A stretch of 37,431 bases of DNA from Pseudomonadota bacterium (GTDB lineage: Bacteria; SAR324; XYD2-FULL-50-16; JAHJRI01): assembly GCA_022360105.1 (NCBI GenBank), contig JAKSDL010000714.1, positions 1 through 37,431 on the forward strand, read 5' to 3'. Within the stretch, counting starts at the first letter, position 1, and the number at the start of each line of letters is the position of its first letter. A model generated the notes under the pieces. That model did not search any database. It had not been told where the DNA came from and worked only from the letters and a program-made list of their open reading frames with translations. Shown here one piece after another: positions 1 through 7,798 of the stretch. The position numbers and the translations under genes are program-made.

Positions 1-525
1 AAAAGCGAAAGCTGGGAAACTATCGTATACGAAGGGTATGGACCTCATAATGTTGCTGTTATTGTGGAATGTCTCACGGATAATAAAAACAGGACCATTT
101 CATCCGTTCGGGCAGCGTTTAGCAAGAACAATGGAAACATAGGAGCTACCAATTCGGTCATGTATATGTTTGATCGCAAGGGGTTGATCGAAGTGGAGAA
201 AAGTACCATCGACGAGGATTCCCTGACTGAACATATTTTGGAAGGTGGAGCCGAGGATATTGATACCTCCGGGGATGACGTATACCTGGTAGAAACCGAT
301 CCTTCCGAATTGGGCAATGTTCATCGCTATCTGGAGGAAAATGGTGTAGACGTAAAAACCTCCAGCATCGATCTCATTCCCCAAAATAAGATTGAAATCA
401 CCGAAGTGAATAAAGCACAGCAAGTCATAAAGTTTATCGATGCCCTGGAAGACGATGATGATGTACAAAAAGTATTCAGTAATTTTGATATCAGTGATGC
501 CGTTTTGGCGGAGCTAAATCAGTAA
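1..525 (+). CDS. yebC: YebC/PmpR-family protein, 3' part (5' end outside window)
   Basis: The reading frame is open from base 1 and ends with TAA at 523-525, giving the last 174 residues of a protein that is usually about 245 residues, so roughly the first 70 are missing. The visible part starts in the conserved family block YEGYGPHNVAVIVECLTDN, continues with NRT and an acidic region, and ends in the usual acidic helix with paired Asp residues (DALEDDDDVQKVFSNFD). Family members are cytoplasmic proteins described as transcriptional regulators (PmpR) or as ribosome-associated translation factors (TACO1/YebC type); the sequence does not decide between these. A yebC-ruvC-ruvA order is common in bacteria, which supports the call. 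ruvC begins 93 bases downstream. Confidence 0.93.
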   Translation, partial: KSESWETIVYEGYGPHNVAVIVECLTDNKNRTISSVRAAFSKNNGNIGATNSVMYMFDRKGLIEVEKSTIDEDSLTEHILEGGAEDIDTSGDDVYLVETDPSELGNVHRYLEENGVDVKTSSIDLIPQNKIEITEVNKAQQVIKFIDALEDDDDVQKVFSNFDISDAVLAELNQ

Positions 526-618
526 GCCCAGGTTTGAATCTGAGATTAAGTTAGGCCAAAGCGGATATTAAAACAGTTCAACTCATCGACTAACGGGGAT
601 AGCATAGAAAGCAATACA

Positions 619-1116
619 ATTATAAGGATCATCGGCATCGATCCAGGTACCAGGTATACGGGAATCGGGATAATCGACCGCCTGGGTAACAAGCTGAAGT
701 GCGTGCACAGCGAAACCATTGTCACTGTCAAAGAAAAAGAACTGGATCGTAAACTGGCTGTTATATTCAAACGCATTTCAGAGGTTGTTGAAGTTTATAA
801 TCCTGTCACAGCTGCAATCGAACAAGTCTTTCACTCAGTCAATCCCAAGTCTTCTTTATTGTTAGGACATGCGAGAGGGGTATCGATGTTGGCGTTAAGT
901 TTATGCGGACTGGAGGTCAACGAATACGCTCCCAATGAAGTGAAATCAGCTGTAACTGGTGTGGGCAGAGCTGATAAAGCCCAAGTCGCTTCTATGGTTC
1001 AAGTACTCTTAAACCTGGATCGCAACCTGAAAATGAAAGAAGACGAAACCGATGCCCTGGCAATTGCGATCTGCCATGCCAATACACAGAATTTTGATCT
1101 GAAGAAGATTGGATAA
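619..1116 (+). CDS. ruvC: Crossover junction endodeoxyribonuclease RuvC (non-canonical AUU start)
   Basis: RuvC is the Holliday-junction resolvase that nicks recombination intermediates held by RuvAB. The four catalytic acidic residues are in place: Asp in GIDPG near residue 8, Glu in AAIEQVF, and two Asp in EDETDALAIAI. The C-terminus is full length. No ATG, GTG or TTG exists in frame between the upstream stop at 547-549 and the conserved GIDPG block; the first such codon is GTG at 703, which would delete the first catalytic Asp. ATT at 619 gives 165 residues and places GIDPG exactly as far from the start as in E. coli RuvC; AGAAAG at 606-611 could serve as ribosome binding site. ATA at 622 is the alternative. 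ruvA follows after 15 bases. Confidence 0.85.
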   Translation: MIRIIGIDPGTRYTGIGIIDRLGNKLKCVHSETIVTVKEKELDRKLAVIFKRISEVVEVYNPVTAAIEQVFHSVNPKSSLLLGHARGVSMLALSLCGLEVNEYAPNEVKSAVTGVGRADKAQVASMVQVLLNLDRNLKMKEDETDALAIAICHANTQNFDLKKIG

Positions 1117-1131
1117 AACGAGGAACACCGC

Positions 1132-1761
1132 ATGATCTCCTGGCTTAGAGGGCGTGTTTTAAACGTCGAAGGAAACGAAGTGACCATCAATACCGGCAAT
1201 ATCGGCTATTGTGTCTACCTGGGAGAAAACCGGCTGTTACAAATGGGAATCCAGAAAGACCAGGAAGTCGAACTGGTCGTTTATACTGTCGTGCGAGAAG
1301 ATGATATCCGGCTGTTCGGATTCAATTCCTTTCTCAGTCGAACCATATTCAGCATCATGCTTGGCGTTAGTGGTATTGGTCCGAAAGCCGCAACAAATAT
1401 TGTGGATAAACTTGAACCGGCACAGGTAATAGCCGCCATTCAACACGGGGATTATAATCCGTTTTTAAGTATCAGTGGGATCGGTAAGAAAACCGCCCAA
1501 AGAATTGTTTTAGAACTACAGGGCAAGCTGGATATCGATCTGAAAGATATTGTGGCTGAAAACATCGCGATTCCCGAACCGGTAAACCAGGTTGCCGGCG
1601 ATACTGTTTCGCAATTTAAAATTTTGGAAGATGCCAAATCGGCCTTGTCAAACCTGGGATTCACTGAGCGAGAGGCTGACAGGGTGATTAAACAACATAT
1701 CAAACCGGGCTTAAGCCTGGACGAAATCATCAGGAAATCTCTTGCCGAACTGAGGCAGTAA
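1132..1761 (+). CDS. ruvA: Holliday junction DNA helicase subunit RuvA
   Basis: RuvA binds four-way DNA junctions as a tetramer and recruits the RuvB motor for branch migration. The 209 residues show the family layout: an N-terminal OB-fold (MISWLRGRV start, VREDDIRLFGF), two helix-hairpin-helix motifs (GVSGIGPKAA near residue 80 and SISGIGKKTAQRI near 115), and a C-terminal three-helix domain ending in the RuvB-contacting helix (DAKSALSNLGFTEREAD). GAGGAA lies nine bases before the ATG. The gene follows ruvC closely, so co-transcription is likely. The usual partner ruvB is not in this window; the next gene is ssb. Confidence 0.97.
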   Translation: MISWLRGRVLNVEGNEVTINTGNIGYCVYLGENRLLQMGIQKDQEVELVVYTVVREDDIRLFGFNSFLSRTIFSIMLGVSGIGPKAATNIVDKLEPAQVIAAIQHGDYNPFLSISGIGKKTAQRIVLELQGKLDIDLKDIVAENIAIPEPVNQVAGDTVSQFKILEDAKSALSNLGFTEREADRVIKQHIKPGLSLDEIIRKSLAELRQ

Positions 1762-1765
1762 TATT

Positions 1766-1822
1766 ATGAGTAACAAACCGGATAGATCTCGACTTGTTCT
1801 TATCGATCAGACAGGAAATTAA
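1766..1822 (+). other. 18-codon open frame between ruvA and ssb
   Basis: A short ATG-initiated frame begins four bases after the ruvA stop and ends in TAA eight bases before the ssb ribosome binding site region. It would encode MSNKPDRSRLVLIDQTGN. It has no Shine-Dalgarno of its own and no recognisable motif. It may be a leader frame, the stump of a lost gene, or chance. Confidence 0.15.
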
Positions 1823-1839
1823 TTAAAAGAGGAAACGTT

Positions 1840-2328
1840 ATGGGAAATTTAAACAAAGTGCTCCTGATAGGCAGACTCGGGCAGGAACCTGAAAAACGAA
1901 TCACCCCAACGGGTCAGTCTGTGGTGAATACCAGTCTTGCTACCACCGAATACTATAAAGACAAGTCAGGAAACAGGCAGGAAAGAACAGAATGGCACAA
2001 GGTCGTGTTTTGGAATCGACAGGCAGAAATTATAGAACAATATTGTCGGAAAGGATCACAACTTTTTTTAGAAGGAACTCTGCAAACACGTGATTGGCAA
2101 GACAAAGACGGCAATAAAAGATATACAACGGAAATAATTGTGCGAAACCTGCAGATGTTGGATTCAAAAGGCCAAGGCGCCGGCGGTGGCATGCAAAACA
2201 ATCAGCAGTCCAACGGTCAATACGACCCATACAGTTCTCCGACTCCTTCGTTTCAGAATCAGGAACCTGCCCCGGGACCAGGACCTGTTGGGAATGATGA
2301 TTTTATTGAAGATGATATTCCCTTTTAA
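1840..2328 (+). CDS. ssb: Single-stranded DNA-binding protein SSB
   Basis: SSB coats single-stranded DNA during replication, repair and recombination and recruits partners through its C-terminal tip. The 162 residues contain the N-terminal OB-fold (MGNLNKVLLIGRLGQEPE; TEWHKVVFW; GSQLFLEGTLQTRDW) up to about residue 110, a Gln/Pro/Gly-rich flexible linker, and the acidic tip DDIPF, the conserved partner-binding end. AGAGGA at 1829-1834 sits six bases before the ATG. It follows ruvA by 78 bases and is probably in the same transcription unit. A perfect 16-base palindrome (CCTTTTAATTAAAAGG, 2321-2336) overlaps the stop codon; without a U-tract it is not a clear terminator. Confidence 0.97.
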   Translation: MGNLNKVLLIGRLGQEPEKRITPTGQSVVNTSLATTEYYKDKSGNRQERTEWHKVVFWNRQAEIIEQYCRKGSQLFLEGTLQTRDWQDKDGNKRYTTEIIVRNLQMLDSKGQGAGGGMQNNQQSNGQYDPYSSPTPSFQNQEPAPGPGPVGNDDFIEDDIPF

Positions 2329-2392
2329 TTAAAAGGTACATTGCACTTATTGCAATAAACCAACCTCACAGTATCCTACCCAGAATGCAAAG

Positions 2393-2421
2393 AAGAGGCT
2401 TAGCCAGCCGATGAGTCTCTT
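2393..2421 (-). terminator. Possible hairpin terminator between convergent ssb and miaA
   Basis: AAGAGGCT (2393-2400) and AGTCTCTT (2414-2421) form an eight-pair stem with one G-U wobble and a 13-base loop. On the minus strand it is followed by a short pyrimidine run, so it might end miaA transcription. The U-tract is poor. Confidence 0.3.
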
Positions 2422-2437
2422 CCTGAAAGCTTAGCGA

Positions 2438-3355
2438 TCAAACCTTTAAGAATCTCTCCCCTACCCATTGAGAAACATGTGACCAAAGTTCATCGAAATT
2501 CTTAATGGGAATCATTTTATGGCCGTTTTTCTCCATATATCGAATAAATGTCATTTGCCTTTTGGCAAATCTGGAAATTTCGACTGTTAATTTTTCAATT
2601 AGCTGATCCTCAGAGATTTCTCCCCTGATGAATCGAGAAAGAAACTTGTATTCCAGCCCATATCTTTCCAATCTTGCATGAGACATTCCTCGATCAAGCA
2701 GTTCTTGGGTTTCCTTTACCATCCCTTCCTTCAGTCGATGAATAAGACGGGTTGTTATTCTTTTCTTTAAATCCTTTCGATTGGTACTTGTATAAAAAAT
2801 GCGATAATCAAAGGTCGACTTGAAAGAAGGGAATGTTGTGAGGGGCTTATCCACTCTTATTTGTTTTTCAATAGCCCTGGCCATTCTGCGTTTGCTATCG
2901 TTCTCCCAATGATGTGCTTCCCATAAGCCTAAATCTTTTAGTTTTTGGTGAAGGTATGCCGCAGGTTTTGCTTCTAGTTGCAGGGTGTACAGCAGATCTG
3001 ATTTCTTGTGGTTAAATTGATAGTCATCGATCAGTGATTTCACGTAGTGACCTGTTCCTCCGCACAAAATTGGAATGACAGATCTGCCTTTAAGCTCAAC
3101 CAAAACCTGCCATGCCAGTTTTTGAAAATCGGATACGGAGAATTCCTTCCCGGCCTCGACCACATCAATTAAATGATAGGGAACACATCCATATTCATTC
3201 AGATCCTTGCCAGTCCCGATATCCATCGACTTATACACCTGTCGACTGTCAGCCGAAATGATTTCTCCACCTGTTTTTTTCGCCAACTGCACCGCCAGTT
3301 GTGTTTTTCCTGAAGCGGTCGGCCCCATCAAAATAATGGCTTTAGGTTTTGTCAT
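2438..3355 (-). CDS. miaA: tRNA dimethylallyltransferase MiaA
   Basis: MiaA transfers a dimethylallyl group to adenosine 37 of tRNAs reading UNN codons. Visible motifs are the P-loop GPTASGKT, the substrate-binding DSRQVYKSMDIGTGK, CGGTGHYV, and SKRRMARAIE, with the C-terminal helical region complete. The chosen ATG at 3355 gives 305 residues, close to the usual family length, and begins MTKPKAIILMGPTASGKT. The frame stays open upstream to 3469, adding 38 residues (including YVSRETS), but that segment is encoded by the parS site, has no counterpart in the family that I know of, and begins six bases from the preceding stop. The gene lies downstream of the TPR gene on the same strand. Confidence 0.95.
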   Translation of the reverse strand: MTKPKAIILMGPTASGKTQLAVQLAKKTGGEIISADSRQVYKSMDIGTGKDLNEYGCVPYHLIDVVEAGKEFSVSDFQKLAWQVLVELKGRSVIPILCGGTGHYVKSLIDDYQFNHKKSDLLYTLQLEAKPAAYLHQKLKDLGLWEAHHWENDSKRRMARAIEKQIRVDKPLTTFPSFKSTFDYRIFYTSTNRKDLKKRITTRLIHRLKEGMVKETQELLDRGMSHARLERYGLEYKFLSRFIRGEISEDQLIEKLTVEISRFAKRQMTFIRYMEKNGHKMIPIKNFDELWSHVSQWVGERFLKV

Positions 3356-3385
3356 TGCCTGACCAAAGTCGGAAGGAGTTGTGGA

Positions 3386-3401
3386 TGTTTCACGTGAAAC
3401 A
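3386..3401. promoter_or_regulatory. parS: parS, ParB-binding centromere site
   Basis: TGTTTCACGTGAAACA is a perfect 16-base palindrome identical to the bacterial chromosomal parS consensus. ParB-CTP loads at such sites and spreads to organise the origin region for ParA-driven segregation. It lies in the 119-base gap between the TPR gene and the chosen miaA start. parS sites usually cluster near the replication origin, so this window probably lies in the origin-proximal part of the chromosome. parA and parB are not in the window. Confidence 0.88.
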
Positions 3402-3474
3402 TAGCAACCAAAAGCTATGTATTTAAAGAACTGCCAGAGAACAGTATGGATTGAAATTGAAGGGAACACAATGG

Positions 3475-6417
3475 TCAGGATTCTGGACGGCGAAGACTGC
3501 GGGCCAAGAGTTGATAACGTTCGTTTGTTTGCGGATCTTGACTGATTCTCTTTTCGTCTATACGTTCCCAGTATTTTTGGGCTTCAGAGATCCGTTTAAA
3601 TTCCACTAAAATTTCACAAACCCTGATCAAGTTATCAAGTTTTTCGTCTTCTGATGTATCGGGCAGGTAATAATGCCTTAACAACGATTTGATTGAACTG
3701 TCGGGTCTTCCTTTGATAAAATCTATTTCTGCCCTCAATTTCAAAGTTTCCGGATACAAATCCGAGTGACGAAAACGATTTGGATCTCCCAACTCGGCAT
3801 CCGCTGTATCAAATTCCTTCAATTTTATCAGGTTGTTCACCAACAGGACCTGGGTGTTTTCTTTTACTTTTTTGTTTAGCTTTTGAGAAATCAGAATAGT
3901 TGAGCGTTGATGAGACTCGATGTAGTTTCCCTGCATAAAATACGATTGGGCAAGCACAAATTCCATCTCATTTTGACGGTATGTAGTTGCCTTTATGGAT
4001 AATTCTTGTTGGAGCTTTTGAATGACTTCCTCCTCTTTTTTGATCTGATTTCCGCAATAGCCAAAGAGCAGCAACCTGTCTCTATGTTGATAGGAACTCT
4101 CTGCTCTATCGTCAACATCTGCAAGTTCATAACATCGGGGATAATCTTGATTGTTGTAGTGCAGCGCTATGCGTTTCAGTTTTGCTCGTGGTCTTTTAAA
4201 GGAATGATTGGAAATATATGCAACCAAAATGCTGTCTGCTTTTTCAACTTCTTGCTGGCGCTGGTAATAGTTAACCAGCAATTCAGTCAGAGAATAACGA
4301 ATCTCATGCGACAGGCTTTTTTTGGCGAGGATGGCATCAGCTTCCCTGGTAAAAGATTGATAATCTTTGGAATAATAGGCAATTAAAGCAATGTTGTATT
4401 GGATTGCATTTACTTGAGTCGGTGTGGATGCTGTTTTTAAAGCCTTATGAAACTGATTTTTACTGGCCGTGAATTGCTTAACACGGTAATGGGCTTCACC
4501 GAGACCTAGGTAAAGCAGGAACCGTTTTTGAGATGTCAGGGAGCGGCCGAGCATGCCGTTCGCTTGCGAGATCACTTTTGTATAAAGCTGGTTTTCCATC
4601 CAGACCTCCAAAACCAGGTCGGTTTTCTCTTCAATTTTGAAAGCCGTTTGATTGAGCGTTCGCAATGCCTGTTGAGGTTGGTTGTTTTTGAGTAAAGATC
4701 TTATTTTAAAATCCTTCAGATCAGCAGTTCTAGGCGAGCTCTTTCTGTTTAGTAAAGAAAGGACAGTGTTATACTTCTGATCATGATACAGGGCCGTGAT
4801 ACCAGCTTCAAATGCACTAATATCGCCGGCCTGTTTCCAGAGTTCAAAAAACACTTTACTTGCTTTTGAATGCTCACCTTTGTTAGCCAGGATATTGCCT
4901 TGCATGAACTTTAGTTCATGCCTTCTTTTTTTTGAGAGCTTGCTCAGCTGGACATGTTTTAATTCCCTCAAGTAGTCCGACCCACGATTTAAACCATAAA
5001 GCGAGTACAGCAAATGGTACCTAACTCGTGGGTGGTTTTGGGGGGCAAGTGTATGCAAGAGCTCCACAAATCCTCTGCGAGCCTTTTCGTATTCTTTTAA
5101 TTTAAGGTGTGTGAGTCCCAGGTTGTATTGGGCTAAATGATACTCGCTGCTGTTCAAATCAGCGGATAGCGCTTGTAAGTAATTTCTCTCTGCTTTTGGA
5201 AACTGTTTGTTTTGGAAATAGAGATTTCCCTTTTTGAGACTGGATTTAAAAATCATTTCAGGAAAATCGTAGCGAACATCCTGAATTGACTTTAAGAGTT
5301 TCGGGTTGGTTTTTGCCAATCCTGCATGGGTTTGGATCAGAAACACGGCATATTTGTAAAAAATAGACGATGTTCGGATTCCGGAAAGATGTTTTTCTAC
5401 TTGCTGCCATCGGTTGAGTTTTATCAGGCACGCCAGTCGCAGGTATTTGGTTTCATCGCTATCGTCAATTAGAGAGAAGGGCAGTGATTTATGGATCAAA
5501 TCAAGGGCATAAGAATACTGATCAAGAAAATAATATTGCCAGGCGACCGTGCGATTCAAGCGTTTTCTGTAGGTCAGATCAGGATTTAGCTTTTGAGCCT
5601 GAAGGGTATTTTCCAGGCTTTTGGCATATTCTTTTTGTTTGAAGTAGGCGATGCCGCTAATTTCATAAAATTTATGAAAATACCTGGCATGAGCAAATCG
5701 GTGCAGATCGCTCTTTTCTATAAAATCGCTGGTGGCTGTCCAACGTCGCAGTGATAACAATGCAACGGCTTGCATCAAACTGACGCGGGCATCCCAGAAT
5801 GACGCCTCCCTGGTGGATGAATGCTGCTGGTAAATTTCTATGATCTGTTGCCATGCCTGGGACTTCCACAATATAAGTGAAGCCAGGTAGAAAGATTCCA
5901 AAGCCGTTGATGGGTGTTTGGCTACAAATCCGGCCTTGGCATAAGCCAGGGCCGCATCGAGTTGCAGTCTTTTAAATTTGGTCCAGGCCAGCAGAAGTGT
6001 GGCCTTATCTCCCAATTCACTGGTCGACGGTAGAATGGAAAGAAGCTTTTCCTCGGCTTTTACGTAGTCTTGATTTTGATACAATAGAAACGCATTTTCC
6101 AAGGTTCCCTTTTCCTTGAGGAACACTTCTGCCAGACCTCCCAGTGATTTGGTTAATCCGCTGGGAGCAATGTTAAATGAAGCTTTCTCGTCAAATCGGA
6201 TCTGGCTGATTTGAAAAGGTGGGTAATAGGGTTCATGAAAAGTGGAAGATTCAAGCAGATCGTAAATGTGTCTGTCAAAGGCCGGGAGGTGCTGGTTTTG
6301 TTTTTCTACAGATTGAACAATCTGGTTATGAGATTGAAGATCCTGGGCAGTTGTTATAATGCCAGACCCAATCGGGCAAATCAGAATGTATAAGATTAGT
6401 ATTCTAAAAAATCGCAT
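3475..6417 (-). CDS. Exported TPR-repeat protein, function unknown
   Basis: I do not recognise an orthologue. From the ATG at 6417 the protein has 980 residues. It opens with a short basic stretch and a hydrophobic segment (MRFFRILILYILICPIGSG) ending near TTAQD, which reads as a signal peptide. Most of the rest is alpha-helical tetratricopeptide-like repeats, for example around NLYFQNKQFPKAERNYLQAL, YNLGLTHLKLKEYEKA and GEAHYRVKQFTASKNQFHKA. A scaffold or assembly role in the periplasm or outer membrane is the usual expectation for such proteins, but nothing specific can be read. The frame extends 17 codons upstream (to 6468) without improving the signal peptide. It is followed by miaA on the same strand. 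Confidence 0.85.
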   Translation of the reverse strand: MRFFRILILYILICPIGSGIITTAQDLQSHNQIVQSVEKQNQHLPAFDRHIYDLLESSTFHEPYYPPFQISQIRFDEKASFNIAPSGLTKSLGGLAEVFLKEKGTLENAFLLYQNQDYVKAEEKLLSILPSTSELGDKATLLLAWTKFKRLQLDAALAYAKAGFVAKHPSTALESFYLASLILWKSQAWQQIIEIYQQHSSTREASFWDARVSLMQAVALLSLRRWTATSDFIEKSDLHRFAHARYFHKFYEISGIAYFKQKEYAKSLENTLQAQKLNPDLTYRKRLNRTVAWQYYFLDQYSYALDLIHKSLPFSLIDDSDETKYLRLACLIKLNRWQQVEKHLSGIRTSSIFYKYAVFLIQTHAGLAKTNPKLLKSIQDVRYDFPEMIFKSSLKKGNLYFQNKQFPKAERNYLQALSADLNSSEYHLAQYNLGLTHLKLKEYEKARRGFVELLHTLAPQNHPRVRYHLLYSLYGLNRGSDYLRELKHVQLSKLSKKRRHELKFMQGNILANKGEHSKASKVFFELWKQAGDISAFEAGITALYHDQKYNTVLSLLNRKSSPRTADLKDFKIRSLLKNNQPQQALRTLNQTAFKIEEKTDLVLEVWMENQLYTKVISQANGMLGRSLTSQKRFLLYLGLGEAHYRVKQFTASKNQFHKALKTASTPTQVNAIQYNIALIAYYSKDYQSFTREADAILAKKSLSHEIRYSLTELLVNYYQRQQEVEKADSILVAYISNHSFKRPRAKLKRIALHYNNQDYPRCYELADVDDRAESSYQHRDRLLLFGYCGNQIKKEEEVIQKLQQELSIKATTYRQNEMEFVLAQSYFMQGNYIESHQRSTILISQKLNKKVKENTQVLLVNNLIKLKEFDTADAELGDPNRFRHSDLYPETLKLRAEIDFIKGRPDSSIKSLLRHYYLPDTSEDEKLDNLIRVCEILVEFKRISEAQKYWERIDEKRISQDPQTNERYQLLARSLRRPES

Positions 6418-6859
6418 AATGCTTTGTAACGTCCCTGTTGGAAGGCCTTCGCCGGGGATACCTTTCATGCTTCAGTTTTTTGAATGATAGGATTGCATTG
6501 AATTAATAGATTATCCTGCAGAGTTTCCAATCATGTTCGATTGAGCTTTCAGACACTCAATTGGTGTTGATATCCGGTTATTCTATTGTATACTTATGAT
6601 TACTATACAGCCTAATCCCTTGGATTCTTGGTTTTACATCGCTTTGACACAGATCATAGAGTGATTTTGTTGAAGGCATATTAAAAAAACAAAACCTCTA
6701 TAATAGGGCACCATAAAAGGCAGTCTGGTTAAATCTTTCGCTTATCAGCAAAGAAAAAGCGCGACCGATGATTAAAACTAGCCGTATAAAACTAAATCAA
6801 CAGTTGTCGTTTGTGATTTATTTATCCGGTTTACCTACAAATACTCACTTAAAAAGAAA
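6418..6859. other. Divergent intergenic region between the TPR gene and kdsA
   Basis: This 442-base A+T-rich region separates two divergent genes and must carry promoters for both. It contains a good sigma-70-like pair on the plus strand (6567-6594) plus isolated TTGACA (6644-6649) and TATAAT (6699-6704) hexamers that are too far apart to pair with each other. No RNA gene or convincing coding frame was seen. Confidence 0.6.
6567..6594 (+). promoter_or_regulatory. Candidate sigma-70 promoter for kdsA
   Basis: TTGATA (6567-6572), a 16-base spacer and TATACT (6589-6594) resemble a housekeeping promoter. The implied start near 6601 would leave a leader of about 260 bases before kdsA. Confidence 0.35.
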
Positions 6860-7690
6860 ATGAAAATATCCAATAAAATAAAATGGGACGGATCCCGGCA
6901 ACTGTTAATGGCTGGAAACTGTGTTCTGGAAAATAAGGCCATTGCTTTCAAGACGATCGAATATCTAAAAAAACTAGCGGACAATCTAAAAGTAGATTTT
7001 ATATTCAAAGCCAGTTACAAAAAAGACAATCGTTCATCCGATCAATATTTTTCAGGGTTGCCTCTGGATGAAGCATTAAGAATATTTGAAGATGCGAAAA
7101 AAGAATTTGATGTGCCTGTTGTTTCAGACGTACATTACCCAACAGAATTGGAAGCCGGTGTCGCGGACGTCATGGACATACTTCAGGTACCAGCCTATTT
7201 AGCCATGCAAACGGAGCTGGTGCAGGCAATCGCCAGGGTTGGGAAACCGATTAATGTCAAAAAAGCACAATTTCTGGCCCCTGAGGGGATGGCGAAAGTC
7301 TGTAAAAAAATTGAATCCGTGGGCAATCAGTCAATTATTTTAACAGAGCGTGGTACCTGTTTTGGGTATCAGGATCTGGTGGTGGACCCGCGGTCTTTTC
7401 AGATTATGAAAGGTCTGGGTTACCCGGTTATGTTTGATGCCGGACACTCCATCCGACGATATGGAATTCCAAGTGCTGATCCTTCCGGCGGTAGTAAGCA
7501 TTTCCTTAAAACCTTAATGTCTGCGAGTGCAGCAACAAATCTTGCAGGACTATTCATTGAGGTGCATCCTGATCCCAAAAACGCACTTTGCGATGCAGCC
7601 AGCCAGTTAAGTTTTGATGAAGCCGGTCGCTTGATTACCAGGTATTTCGACATTGCCAATTTTGTAAAAGAGCTGGCTAACGATATTTGA
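6860..7690 (+). CDS. kdsA: 3-deoxy-8-phosphooctulonate synthase KdsA
   Basis: KdsA condenses phosphoenolpyruvate with arabinose-5-phosphate to make KDO-8-phosphate, the precursor of the inner-core LPS sugar. Length (276 residues) and motifs are typical: KASYKKDNRSS, VSDVHYP, QVPAYLAMQTEL, NVKKAQFLAPEG, TERGTCFGYQDLVVD and FDAGHS. The N-terminal block reads AGNCVLE, with Cys21 at the position that binds metal in the metal-dependent class; the metal-independent E. coli type has Asn there. The other expected ligands also appear (His in DAGHS, Glu in FIEVHPDP, Asp in ALCDAAS), so I infer a metal-dependent enzyme. The start is preceded only by an A-rich weak ribosome binding site. tyrA follows after 108 bases. 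Confidence 0.96.
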   Translation: MKISNKIKWDGSRQLLMAGNCVLENKAIAFKTIEYLKKLADNLKVDFIFKASYKKDNRSSDQYFSGLPLDEALRIFEDAKKEFDVPVVSDVHYPTELEAGVADVMDILQVPAYLAMQTELVQAIARVGKPINVKKAQFLAPEGMAKVCKKIESVGNQSIILTERGTCFGYQDLVVDPRSFQIMKGLGYPVMFDAGHSIRRYGIPSADPSGGSKHFLKTLMSASAATNLAGLFIEVHPDPKNALCDAASQLSFDEAGRLITRYFDIANFVKELANDI

Positions 7691-7798
7691 TCTGGGACCA
7701 GTCTCAACAATCACTTCAAATCAGGCACTTCCCTTTCAATACGGTCATGTGAGGAGCGAATTATCTGCAACTCACCTGGCTTTTTCAAGCAACAAAGC

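Noticed and set aside
1401..1409. Perfect DnaA box TGTGGATAA inside ruvA
   Set aside because: It is a single copy within a coding region, with no cluster of boxes or A+T-rich unwinding region, so it does not indicate the origin itself.
3356..3469. N-terminal extension of MiaA to a start at 3469
   Set aside because: The added 38 residues precede the universal MiaA start, include codons formed by parS and resemble no domain; ATG 3355 gives the normal length.
6644..6704. TTGACA (6644) and TATAAT (6699) as a promoter pair
   Set aside because: They are separated by 49 bases, far beyond a usable spacer, so they are not one promoter.
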